From Granulicella sp. L46 (GTDB taxonomy: Bacteria; Acidobacteriota; Terriglobia; Terriglobales; Acidobacteriaceae): 64,000 nt of DNA. A program made the position numbers and the translations under genes. The notes under the pieces were generated by a model. It made no database searches and was not told the DNA's origin. It was given only the letters and a program-made list of their open reading frames with translations. Each line of letters opens with the position of its first letter. Positions within the stretch are counted from its first letter, which is position 1. The stretch is taken from positions 284,357 through 348,356 of the forward strand of contig NZ_LMUT01000016.1 of NCBI RefSeq assembly GCF_009765785.1, in the 5' to 3' direction. Positions 41,189 to 49,017 of the stretch are shown here, piece after piece.

Positions 41189-42184
41189 TCAGCCCGCCAT
41201 TTGCAGACTGGACGGGTCGACAGATTGGGAGCTGGAGGGCGGAGAGGAGTGTTGGGCAGGAATGTCGAGCATGCGGTAGAGGGTCGAGCGACTGATGCCG
41301 AGCACTTCAGCGGTGCGCAGCTTGTTTCCGTGACAGGCAAAAAGTACGGAGCGAATGTGCTCCTGGACGATGTCATCGAGGCGAATCATTCGGGTTTCGT
41401 GGTGATTAGGTGAAGCTGGCTGGGCGATTGAGCCAAGGACGGCGTCTAAATCCGGAGCATGCAGGATGTGCTGGTTCGCGCGCTCCAGCAGTCCCTTGGA
41501 TGCTGAGTACAACTGGGGTAGGTTGCCGGGCCAGGGAAGCATGCGCGCTGCATCCATCAGGTCCGGGGCGAGTTGAGGGGACGATGCGCCCGACCTGGTG
41601 GCGATACGTTGCACAAAGCTGGAAAGAAGTTGAGGAATATCTTCGCGGCGGTCGCGCAAGCGGGGCATCACGATTCGCAGAGACCCAAGGAGGTCTGCGA
41701 GCTCTGCGGAGAAGCCGTTCGAGCTCACCAGCGGTCGCAGGCCGCGCTGTGCGAATGCGACGATGCGTGGAGCCAGTGGTCCGTATCGACGTGCGAGGCC
41801 CAGAAGTGCGGTCTGGGCGATGGGAGAAAGCTGGTCAGGGCGGGAGATATAGAACATACCGACGGACGCGAGGGCATCCTCTGAACGAGCGCCTCCGAAG
41901 AGCGAAAGGGTCTCGGCCGATTTAAGGTTGATGAACGGGCGCTGGCTGAGCGGTGACTGCTGGTGCAGGATCTGGGCGGCCGCTTCTTCGCCGCAGCCCG
42001 GTTCTCCAACGAACATGGCTGAGCGAAAATAGGGTGCTACCCGTTGAATCTGACCTCGCAGCTGGGTGATTGCCACACTGGAGCCAGCCAACCAGAGAGC
42101 GGGAGGGGGAACATTGGAAATCGTCTCGGGCGCTGGCGCAAAATCTGCCGAGGATTGGTTCCTAACCCGATTCAGTTCTGACAT
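41189..42184 (-). CDS. Degenerate NtrC-like AAA+ protein with FIS-type HTH
   Basis: The protein has 331 residues from the ATG at 42184. The layout is that of the AAA+ domain of sigma-54 activators followed by a FIS helix-turn-helix (HGNKLRTAEVLGISRSTLYRML). The ATPase is damaged: Walker A reads GEPGCGEE (residues 60-67) instead of GESGTGKE, losing the Lys. No GAFTGA loop is seen. It retains RLRDRREDIPQLL and a WPGNLPQL version of the WPGNVRE motif. It probably binds DNA without driving sigma-54. No receiver domain is present. A TTG at 42280 is an alternative start. Confidence 0.8.
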   Translation of the reverse strand: MSELNRVRNQSSADFAPAPETISNVPPPALWLAGSSVAITQLRGQIQRVAPYFRSAMFVGEPGCGEEAAAQILHQQSPLSQRPFINLKSAETLSLFGGARSEDALASVGMFYISRPDQLSPIAQTALLGLARRYGPLAPRIVAFAQRGLRPLVSSNGFSAELADLLGSLRIVMPRLRDRREDIPQLLSSFVQRIATRSGASSPQLAPDLMDAARMLPWPGNLPQLYSASKGLLERANQHILHAPDLDAVLGSIAQPASPNHHETRMIRLDDIVQEHIRSVLFACHGNKLRTAEVLGISRSTLYRMLDIPAQHSSPPSSSQSVDPSSLQMAG

Positions 42185-42266
42185 GGCTAAAGTATCGGCA
42201 GCCAGAGGTGATTTCTTTAGGGTAATCGCGGAGGCGAATTGCTGACTGTGAAGTGCGTTGCAAAGA

Positions 42267-42294
42267 AGAGAGGATGGCAAGTGCCATCCTCTCT
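42267..42294 (-). terminator. Strong hairpin after the bacilliredoxin gene
   Basis: AGAGAGGATGGCA (42267-42279) and TGCCATCCTCTCT (42282-42294) form a perfect 13-bp stem around a 2-base loop. On the minus strand TCTTTG follows. It lies 38 bases past the bacilliredoxin stop. It also overlaps any upstream TTG start of the next gene, which argues for the later ATG. Confidence 0.75.
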
Positions 42295-42331
42295 GAAGTT
42301 CCCTTGGGAAATGAAGTCGGGTTGCGGAACT

Positions 42332-42757
42332 TTACGCTACCGACTTGGCACAGTAGGTGTCGAAGGCGCGTGTAAGTTCCTGGGCGATGGCGGGGGCCGT
42401 GGAGTTCTCGATCGCTGAGCGCTGCAGGAGATAGATCAGCTGACCGTCGCGAAGGATGGCGACGGCGGGGGAGGTGGGTGGATGGCCCTGGAAGTAGCTG
42501 CGGGCACGATCGGTGGCCTCGCGGTCCTGACCGGCGAAGACCGTAACGGTCTGGTCCGGCTTGGTGGTGTGCTGGAGGGCTAGACGGACGCCGGGGCGCA
42601 TCTTGCCCGCAGCGCAACCGCAGACCGAGTTCACGATCAGCATGGTGGTTCCGGGCGTTGCCAGTGCGGCATCCACCTCAGCACTGGTGCGGGCCTCGAG
42701 AACACCGGCCTTGGTCAACTCTTCGCGCATCGGAATGAGCATCAACTCTGGGTACAT
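42332..42757 (-). CDS. BrxA/BrxB-family bacilliredoxin
   Basis: This is a 141-residue thioredoxin-fold protein of the YphP/YqiW family. The redox motif is CGC at residues 46-48, in IVNSVCGCAAGKMRPG. The N-terminal MYPELMLIPMREEL is typical. AGGAGG seven bases before the ATG fixes the start. In Firmicutes such proteins remove bacillithiol from cysteine residues; in this lineage the thiol partner is unverified. It stands as a single gene with its own terminator. Confidence 0.88.
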   Translation of the reverse strand: MYPELMLIPMREELTKAGVLEARTSAEVDAALATPGTTMLIVNSVCGCAAGKMRPGVRLALQHTTKPDQTVTVFAGQDREATDRARSYFQGHPPTSPAVAILRDGQLIYLLQRSAIENSTAPAIAQELTRAFDTYCAKSVA

Positions 42758-42872
42758 CGTGTTGCCTCCTGATCGTGGTGAAACGAACTTTCGTTATTTG
42801 ATTGTACGTGGCCGGGTTCGGTCGCGCCAAAAGGTGATTTTTGTTGTGGGCAGGCTGATGTAGTCTCGAAGC

Positions 42873-43916
42873 GTGCCGTCTGGCTTGCAGATTCGGAAAG
42901 AGATAGCGCTGGCGCCGTTTACGACGTTCGCAATTGGGGGAGCTGCGCGGTATTTTGCCGTGGCTACTACCGAGGAGGAGGTTGTGGAGGGGGTTTTCTG
43001 GGCAAGGGAGCATGGTGTACGGCTGTTTGTGCTGGGCGGGGGGAGCAACCTGCTGGTGCGGGATTCGGGGTTCGCGGGGTTGGTGTTGAAGATTGCCGTC
43101 ATGGGTATGGAGGCGCGTGGTGGGAACCTGTTTGATGTGGGGGCGGGCGAGGTGTGGGATCGGTTTGTGGAGAGGATGACGTCGCTCGGGATGGCGGGGG
43201 TGGAGTGTTTAGCGGGCATTCCGGGTTCTGTGGGGGGAACGCCGGTGCAGAATGTGGGGGCCTATGGGCAGGAGGTCGCGGAGACTATCGAGTCGGTGCG
43301 GGCATTCGATCGCGAAAAGTTTGAGTGGGTTGAGCTGGAGAAGGCTGCCTGCAGATTTCGGTATCGGGAGAGCTTGTTCAATACGGATGAGCCGGGACGG
43401 TACATCGTGACACGGGTGAGGTTTCGGCTGCGGCCGCAGGGTGAGCCTAATCTGCGCTATGCGGACTTGCAGCGGCGGTTTGCGGGTAAGGAAGGCGTGA
43501 CCCTTATGGAGGTGGCGACGGCGGTGCGGGAGATTCGGCGGCAGAAGGGAATGCTGCTGGTGGAAGGGGATCCGGACTGCCGCAGCGCGGGATCGTTCTT
43601 CAAGAATCCGATTGTGGCCGGTGAGAGGTTGGCGGAGATTGCGGCCGCCGCTGGTGTGGAGGAAAGCAAGGTGCCGCACTGGCCGGCGGGTGAGGGCAAG
43701 ATCAAGGTTCCGGCGGCGTGGCTGTTGGAGCAGGCTGGATTTGTGAAGGGGTATGGGGTGGGGCCGGCGGGGATTTCGACGCGGCATACACTGGCGTTGA
43801 CGAATCGGGGTGGGGCGACTTTTGCTGATGTTGAAAGATTGCAGGACGAGATTGTGCGCGGGGTGCTCGCGCGGTTTGGAATTGCGCTGGAGCGCGAGCC
43901 GGTACTGGTGGGTTAG
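42873..43916 (+). CDS. murB: UDP-N-acetylenolpyruvoylglucosamine reductase
   Basis: MurB, 347 residues, reduces UDP-GlcNAc-enolpyruvate to UDP-MurNAc in peptidoglycan precursor synthesis. The FAD-binding region shows LAPFTTFAIGGAARYF and FVLGGGSNLLVRD, then LAGIPGSVGGTPVQNVGAYGQEV. The catalytic Ser is in GSFFKNPIV, and the C-terminal Glu lies in the LEREPVLVG tail. The extra Tyr-containing loop places it in type I. The start is GTG at 42873 without a strong ribosome site. Confidence 0.93.
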   Translation: MPSGLQIRKEIALAPFTTFAIGGAARYFAVATTEEEVVEGVFWAREHGVRLFVLGGGSNLLVRDSGFAGLVLKIAVMGMEARGGNLFDVGAGEVWDRFVERMTSLGMAGVECLAGIPGSVGGTPVQNVGAYGQEVAETIESVRAFDREKFEWVELEKAACRFRYRESLFNTDEPGRYIVTRVRFRLRPQGEPNLRYADLQRRFAGKEGVTLMEVATAVREIRRQKGMLLVEGDPDCRSAGSFFKNPIVAGERLAEIAAAAGVEESKVPHWPAGEGKIKVPAAWLLEQAGFVKGYGVGPAGISTRHTLALTNRGGATFADVERLQDEIVRGVLARFGIALEREPVLVG

Positions 43917-43926
43917 CGCCGTAGTC

Positions 43927-44631
43927 TTAGCGTTGCAGGATTTGCAGCATGCGGGCCCGCTCGTCGGCGAGGACCTGCGATGCGGGCCCCTGGTCGACGA
44001 TGACTCCCTGTTCGATGCGAATAACTTCGGCGTTGAGGATGAGGGCTTCTTCGATGTCGTGGGTGACGGAAAGGACGGGGATGCCTTGCTGCGCGGCGTG
44101 CTGTTGCATGCGGGGTAGAAGGATGTCGCGGAGGGAGCGATCGACGCCGGTAAAGGGCTCGTCGAGAAGGATGAGATGAGGGGTCTGGACGGCGAAGGCT
44201 CGGGCCAGATTGACGCGCTGGCGCTCTCCGCCGGAGAGATCGCGGGGAACGCGGTGGGCGAGTGGGGTGAGCTGGAAGAGATCGAGCGCTACGTCGGTGG
44301 CGGCAGAATGCGGTTGGTGACGGACGTCAGTTGCGAAGGAGACGTTCTGGGAGACGGTGAGGTGCGGGAAGAGGACGGCGCCCTGTGGAGCGTATGCGAG
44401 GTTGCGGCGGTGGGTCGGAATGCGGTCCAGCGATTGTTGATGGGGGAGGGCCTGGGTAAAGTGAACGTCTGCGGAAGGGATGAGACCGCAGGCGGCTCGC
44501 AGAATGGAGCTCTTGCCGCTGCCCGAGGGTCCAAACAGGATGGTCCACGGTGCGGACAAAGTCATGTTTGCGGAGACATGCAACGGTCCAAGGTTCGCGT
44601 TGACGCGCAGAAGATGGTGGGGGTCAGGCAA
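43927..44631 (-). CDS. modC: Molybdate ABC transporter ATPase, short form
   Basis: I start it at TTG 44631, since GGAGG lies seven bases upstream and the ABC domain begins just after. It gives 234 residues. Walker A is GPSGSGKSS, the Q-loop is APQGAVLFPHL, the signature LSGGERQRVNLARA and Walker B LILLDEPFTGVD. It overlaps the modB stop by eight bases. It ends soon after the H-loop (SVTHDIEEA), so the C-terminal molybdate-binding Mop/TOBE domain of about 120 residues is missing. The frame upstream of 44631 is modB antisense and not coding. Confidence 0.88.
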   Translation of the reverse strand: MPDPHHLLRVNANLGPLHVSANMTLSAPWTILFGPSGSGKSSILRAACGLIPSADVHFTQALPHQQSLDRIPTHRRNLAYAPQGAVLFPHLTVSQNVSFATDVRHQPHSAATDVALDLFQLTPLAHRVPRDLSGGERQRVNLARAFAVQTPHLILLDEPFTGVDRSLRDILLPRMQQHAAQQGIPVLSVTHDIEEALILNAEVIRIEQGVIVDQGPASQVLADERARMLQILQR

Positions 44632-45289
44632 GCTCAGACCTCCGGTTGCCGCGGGCGTAGACCACCAGCAGGGCGAGAAATGATAGCGCGACGAGGGTGA
44701 CGGCGGTGAGATTCGCGTCGGTGTAGCGGAGTTCCTGCACGTCGTCGAAGATGGAGATGGAGAGGGTGCGGGTGATGCCGGGGATATCGCCACCGACCAT
44801 GAGCACGATGCCGAACTCGCCCACGGTGTGAGCGAAGGTGAGGACTGCTGCTGTGAGGAAGGACATGCGGGAGAGTGGGAGCGTGATGCGGCGGAAGACG
44901 GTCCAGGGCGAGGCGCCGAGGACGCTGGCGACTTCGAGGGTTGGGCGATCGACAGACGCAAAGGCTACGACCAGCGGTTGCACGGCAAATGGCAGACTGT
45001 AAATCATGGAGCCGATGAGGAGACCTGAGAAGGTGAAGGCGAGGGGATGTCCGATGAGGGTGATGAGGGTGCGGCCGAGCGCAGTGGTGGGTCCGAGACC
45101 AACGAGGAGATAGAAGCCGAGCACGGTAGGAGGGAGCACCAGTGGAAGTGCGACGGCTGCTTGCACGACGCGTCGGGCGATGCTGCTACCGCCCGCGATC
45201 CATGCCGCCAGAGGTGTCGCCACCAGGAGTAGGCAGAGGGTCGTCAAGCTGGCGAGGCGAAGCGTCAGGCCGAGAGCGGCGAAGTCCAT
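44624..45289 (-). CDS. modB: Molybdate ABC transporter permease
   Basis: The protein has 221 residues from the ATG at 45289; the longer frame to 45457 overlaps modA and is rejected. There are five or so membrane spans. The EAA loop that contacts the ATPase lies in EVASVLGASPWTVFRRITLPL. PLVLPPTVLGFYLL and FAHTVGEFGIVLMVGG are typical of ModB/CysU-type permeases. Second gene of modA-modB-modC, 47 bases after modA. Confidence 0.92.
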   Translation of the reverse strand: MDFAALGLTLRLASLTTLCLLLVATPLAAWIAGGSSIARRVVQAAVALPLVLPPTVLGFYLLVGLGPTTALGRTLITLIGHPLAFTFSGLLIGSMIYSLPFAVQPLVVAFASVDRPTLEVASVLGASPWTVFRRITLPLSRMSFLTAAVLTFAHTVGEFGIVLMVGGDIPGITRTLSISIFDDVQELRYTDANLTAVTLVALSFLALLVVYARGNRRSELA

Positions 45290-45336
45290 GGTGGCCAGTC
45301 TAGCTTGTGCGTCGCGGCGCGGTGTAGCGGGAGTCG

Positions 45337-46158
45337 TTAGTTGGCGGGATCGAGGCCGAACTTTGTCAGGCTTTCCTGAACGGATTTGCTGGTGAGCCAG
45401 TCGAGGAACTTCTGGGCTTCCTCCTGGTTCTTTGAGGACTTCAGGACGACGGCGCACTGACGGATTTCGGGGTAGCTCTGGGGCTGGAAGCGGACGAAGG
45501 TGCCGAGGTCGCGGTAGTGTGGCGAGCTTGCGATGGTGAGGGAGATGATGCCGACCTGAGCATTGCCAGACTCGGCAAACTGTGCGGTCTGGCCGATGTT
45601 TTCGGCGACGACGAGTTTGCTGGCCACCTTGTCGGTGAGGCCGAGGCTAGCGAGGGCCTTGTCCGCTGCAAGACCATAAGGCGCGTGCAGGCCGTTGGCG
45701 ATGGCGATCTTCTGAACCTTGGGGCTGGTGAGAGCGTCGAGACTGAGGGGCTGGGCGGGCGAATCCTTGCGCGCCCAGAGGACGAGGACTCCGCGAGCGT
45801 AGGGAACTGGTGCGTGGCTGGCGGTCAGGTTTGCGGCAACCAGTTGCTCGGGATGCACGTAGTCGGCGGAGAGAAAGAGGTCCTGCGGATCGCCGTTGGT
45901 GATCTGTTGCGTAAGAGTCGCCGATGAGCCAAAGGAGGGGATGATCTTGACGCCTGTGGCTTGCTCGTACTGTGCGGCAAGCGTGGGAAGGACTGGTTGA
46001 AGATCGGCGGCAGCGGCAATGTGGAGCTCTTTGGGGGATTGCGCATGCGCGGCTAGCGACCCTGCGAATATCACGATAAGAAATAAGGAGGAGAGGGCGG
46101 ACACAGCGCAGGCCGAGAGCGCTTTACGGTACCCTAGAGAAAACCATGAATTCTTCAT
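45337..46158 (-). CDS. modA: Molybdate-binding protein
   Basis: This 273-residue periplasmic protein starts at 46158 with AAGGA upstream. Its signal peptide includes LSSLFLIVIFAGSLAAHAQ. Family stretches are LHIAAAADLQPVLPTLAAQYE, SFGSSATLTQQITNGDPQDLFLSAD and the later YGLAADKALASLGL. ModA delivers molybdate or tungstate to ModBC. Its start overlaps the start of divergent thrC by 13 bases, an unusual layout. No sequence evidence for a ModE operator was found. Confidence 0.9.
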   Translation of the reverse strand: MKNSWFSLGYRKALSACAVSALSSLFLIVIFAGSLAAHAQSPKELHIAAAADLQPVLPTLAAQYEQATGVKIIPSFGSSATLTQQITNGDPQDLFLSADYVHPEQLVAANLTASHAPVPYARGVLVLWARKDSPAQPLSLDALTSPKVQKIAIANGLHAPYGLAADKALASLGLTDKVASKLVVAENIGQTAQFAESGNAQVGIISLTIASSPHYRDLGTFVRFQPQSYPEIRQCAVVLKSSKNQEEAQKFLDWLTSKSVQESLTKFGLDPAN

Positions 46159-47564
46159 CACATGTCCTTCGATGCACTGGATGCGGCGAAAGGATCGCCG
46201 CACAGGATGCACAGAGCAATTTTAGATGCCGCTCGTGTGGCGATCTGTTTGAGGTCGAGTACCCGTGGAGTGAGAGTGCGCCGGAGTGTGGGGGTCCGGA
46301 AGCGATCTACTCGGCTAGCCGGCCGGTGCCTAAGAATCGTCCGAATCCCAGTGCGCTGCGGTATCTCTGGCAGGAGCGTCGGACCTCGACGATAGGGATT
46401 GACCAGAGCGGTGTGTGGAGATTCCGGGATCTGCTGCCGATTGTTCCGCACGACCGTGTCGTGACTCTTCGCGAGGGGAATACCCCGCTGTACGAGATGC
46501 CGAAGTCGGCTGCCGCGCTGGGGCTGAACTGGCTGCTGGCCAAGCACCAGGGAATGAATCCTACGGGGTCGTTCAAGGACACAGGGATGACGGCGGCGCT
46601 GTCGGTCGCGGTGGCGAGCGGGTTTGAATGGGTGGCATGTGCTTCGACAGGGAACACGTCAGCGGCGATGGCAGCCTATGCCGCGAGGGCTGGTCTGCGC
46701 AGCATGGTGCTGATCCCGGAGGGAAAGATTGCGTGGGGCAAGCTGTCGCAGGCGATGGATTATGGGTCGACGACGATTCAGCTGCGGACGGACTTCGATG
46801 GCTGCGTGCGGGTGCTGAGCGAGATTGTGCAGCGGGCTCCGGTTTACTTGTTGAACTCGGTGAATCCGTATCGGCTGGAAGGGCAGAAGACCCCGGCGTT
46901 CGAGATTCTGGAGCAGTGCGAGTGGCAGGTGCCGCACCACGTGATTGTGCCGGGTGGAAACCTAGCGAATTGTTCGGCGCTGGGTAAGGGCTTTGCGGAG
47001 ATGATGCATCTCGGGTTTATTCACCGGGTGCCGAAGATCAGTGTGATCCAGGCAGAGGGCGCGAATCCTCTGTACCAGAGCATGCAGGCCAACGGCGGGG
47101 CATCGCTCGAGCCGGTTACGGCGAACACGCGGGCTTCGGCGATTCAGATCGGCAATCCGGCGTCGTGGAAGAAAGCCGTGAAGATCCTGGTTTCGACCGG
47201 CGGATGGTGCGAGCAGGTGAGTGAGCGAGAAATTGCGCTGGCCAAGGCCGAGATCGGTGCGGAGGGCATTGGATGCGAGCCGGCGTCGGCGGTGACGCTG
47301 GCGGGGCTGAAGAAGTTGGTCGCCGATGGGCGGGTTGGGAAGGAAGAGACGGCCGTCCTGCTGCTCACGGGCCACACACTGAAGGATTCCGAGTACACGA
47401 TCAAATATCATCTGGGCGAGTTGCTGACGGAGGCCGAGATGGGAAGCGCGGAAGACCGTGCACAGCTCAACGGCTTACGTCATGCGCCGATCGTTCTTGA
47501 TGCCGACGCCGATGCAGTGTTGCGAGCGATTGATTCGCAGGCTAGATCGGCGATGCCAGCGTGA
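46146..47564 (+). CDS. thrC: Threonine synthase with N-terminal zinc ribbon
   Basis: ThrC, 472 residues, converts O-phosphohomoserine to threonine. An N-terminal CX2C...CX2C ribbon is seen in LRCTGCGERI and FRCRSCGDLFEVEYP. The PLP Lys is in NPTGSFKDTGM, and STGNTSAAMAAYAARAG is the phosphate-binding region. GGNLANCSALGKGF follows. The zinc ribbon fixes the frame start near 46146, so the overlap with modA is real unless a non-ATG start is used. It shares GTGA with thrB downstream. Confidence 0.94.
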   Translation: MNSSSHVLRCTGCGERIAAQDAQSNFRCRSCGDLFEVEYPWSESAPECGGPEAIYSASRPVPKNRPNPSALRYLWQERRTSTIGIDQSGVWRFRDLLPIVPHDRVVTLREGNTPLYEMPKSAAALGLNWLLAKHQGMNPTGSFKDTGMTAALSVAVASGFEWVACASTGNTSAAMAAYAARAGLRSMVLIPEGKIAWGKLSQAMDYGSTTIQLRTDFDGCVRVLSEIVQRAPVYLLNSVNPYRLEGQKTPAFEILEQCEWQVPHHVIVPGGNLANCSALGKGFAEMMHLGFIHRVPKISVIQAEGANPLYQSMQANGGASLEPVTANTRASAIQIGNPASWKKAVKILVSTGGWCEQVSEREIALAKAEIGAEGIGCEPASAVTLAGLKKLVADGRVGKEETAVLLLTGHTLKDSEYTIKYHLGELLTEAEMGSAEDRAQLNGLRHAPIVLDADADAVLRAIDSQARSAMPA

Positions 47565-48487
47565 GTGATGCAAGGGACATACGTGGGCTGCGGTTGAGCC
47601 TGCCGGCGACGTCGGCAAACCTAGGGCCGGGTTTCGACACGGTCGGCCTGGCGCTATCGATGCGATTGACGATCGATGCTCGTGCTGCGGCGGCCTTCCA
47701 GATTGAGGCTACGGGGCGGGATGCGGCGCTGTGTGGAGCGCTCGAGCACAATCTTATTCTGGATACCTACCGTGATGTCCTGCAGCGGGTGGGAGGCAGG
47801 GAACTGCCGTTGCACTTGAAGCTGCACAATGAGATTCCGCTCGGCATGGGGTGCGGATCGAGTGCGGCGGCTTTGCTGGCGGGAGTGGCATTGGCTGATC
47901 ACTTTGGGGTGCTTCATCTGGGCGACGAGGAAATTGTCGCTGAGGCTAGTCGCCGGGAGGGACATCCAGACAATGTGGCGGCTTGCTGGTATGGAGGATT
48001 TACGGTTTCTGCGCAGGATGGCGAGTTGGTTAAGACTGCGAGCTTCGGGGTGGAAGTCGACAAGACTGGTGGGTGGGAGCTGCTATTGGCCATTCAGCCA
48101 ACGAGTCTCGCGACGAAGCAGGCAAGGGCGTTGCTGCCGGAGAGCTATTCGAAGGCGGACGCGATCTTCAACGTGCAGCGAGCGGCATTGTTGGTGGCGG
48201 CGTTTGCGCAGGGGCGGCTGGAACTGCTAAAGACAGCCATGCAGGACAGGATGCACCAGCCTTATCGGGCAGAGGCGTGTCCGCTGCTGGAGAGGCTGCT
48301 TCCTCTGATGGAGGAGCCGGAGGTTGCGGGCGTTGCGCTGAGCGGGGCAGGACCGTCGGTTCTGGTGTTTCTGGCTGAGGGGACGACGGTGTTGGAGGCT
48401 GAAACCCGCATTCAGGGATTGGTCGGTCCCAATGTGGAACTATTGCCCTTGCGCATCGGCGTGGGCGTTGAGCGAACCCTACTGTAG
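47561..48487 (+). CDS. thrB: Homoserine kinase
   Basis: ThrB is a GHMP kinase of 308 residues that supplies phosphohomoserine to ThrC. The phosphate-binding loop is PLGMGCGSSAAALLAG, with the N-terminal LPATSANLGPGFDTVGLAL and the third motif VALSGAGPSVLVF. The GTG start at 47561 overlaps the thrC stop (47562-47564), showing coupling. The gene order thrC-thrB is consistent with an acidobacterial layout in which hom is elsewhere. Confidence 0.94.
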   Translation: MSDARDIRGLRLSLPATSANLGPGFDTVGLALSMRLTIDARAAAAFQIEATGRDAALCGALEHNLILDTYRDVLQRVGGRELPLHLKLHNEIPLGMGCGSSAAALLAGVALADHFGVLHLGDEEIVAEASRREGHPDNVAACWYGGFTVSAQDGELVKTASFGVEVDKTGGWELLLAIQPTSLATKQARALLPESYSKADAIFNVQRAALLVAAFAQGRLELLKTAMQDRMHQPYRAEACPLLERLLPLMEEPEVAGVALSGAGPSVLVFLAEGTTVLEAETRIQGLVGPNVELLPLRIGVGVERTLL

Positions 48488-48595
48488 GCCCTCGCATCGT
48501 TTTCCACGCTGCAGCATCTATGATGGAGTGGGTTTGACAGACGGCAAATAGTGTGGACAGCCGAAAGCGCAGGCAAACCCAAGGAGATGAGTGAT

Positions 48596-48928
48596 ATGGC
48601 AGGTCAGTTTGTGTCTGAGGTAACCGACGCAGAGTTTGAGCAGAAGGTTTTGCAGTCGGATACACCGGTTCTGGTTGATTTCTGGGCGGCGTGGTGCGGA
48701 CCCTGTCGTGCGCTGGCGCCCGTGGTTGACGCGGTTGCCGAGCAGTATGACGGCAAGCTCAAGGTCATGAAGATGGACGTTGATAAGAACAATATGACAC
48801 CTGGCCGTTATGGCATTCGTGGCATTCCGGCGTTGCTGGTCTTCAAGGGCGGCAAAGTCGCTGAGCAGATTGTTGGATTCGTCCCCAAGGACACGATCGA
48901 CGAGACGCTAAAGCGCGTTCTTGTGTAA
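48596..48928 (+). CDS. trxA: Thioredoxin
   Basis: This is a 110-residue thioredoxin with WCGPC at residues 33-37, FWAAWCGPCRALAPV and the cis-Pro in IRGIPALLVFKGGK. The ribosome site AAGGAG (48581-48586) abuts an earlier ATG at 48587 but is nine bases from the ATG at 48596. The latter is therefore the better start. It acts as a general cytoplasmic disulfide reductase. Followed by a hairpin, so probably monocistronic. Confidence 0.95.
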   Translation: MAGQFVSEVTDAEFEQKVLQSDTPVLVDFWAAWCGPCRALAPVVDAVAEQYDGKLKVMKMDVDKNNMTPGRYGIRGIPALLVFKGGKVAEQIVGFVPKDTIDETLKRVLV

Positions 48929-48953
48929 TCGGTTTGAGAAGTTGCAGTATGTG

Positions 48954-48985
48954 CGGCCCGCTGAGCGAGTAGACTCCGCGGGCCG
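48954..48985 (+). terminator. Hairpin after trxA
   Basis: CGGCCCGC (48954-48961) pairs with GCGGGCCG (48978-48985), loop 16 bases, followed by TTGCTGC. It lies 26 bases past the trxA stop. The U-run is weak. Confidence 0.5.
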
Positions 48986-49017
48986 TTGCTGCGTCCGGTG
49001 TAGACTTTAGGCCAACG

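Noticed and set aside
44632-44961. N-terminal extension of ModC
   Set aside because: Ser/Pro-rich shadow of modB; the TTG with GGAGG at 44631 is a better start.
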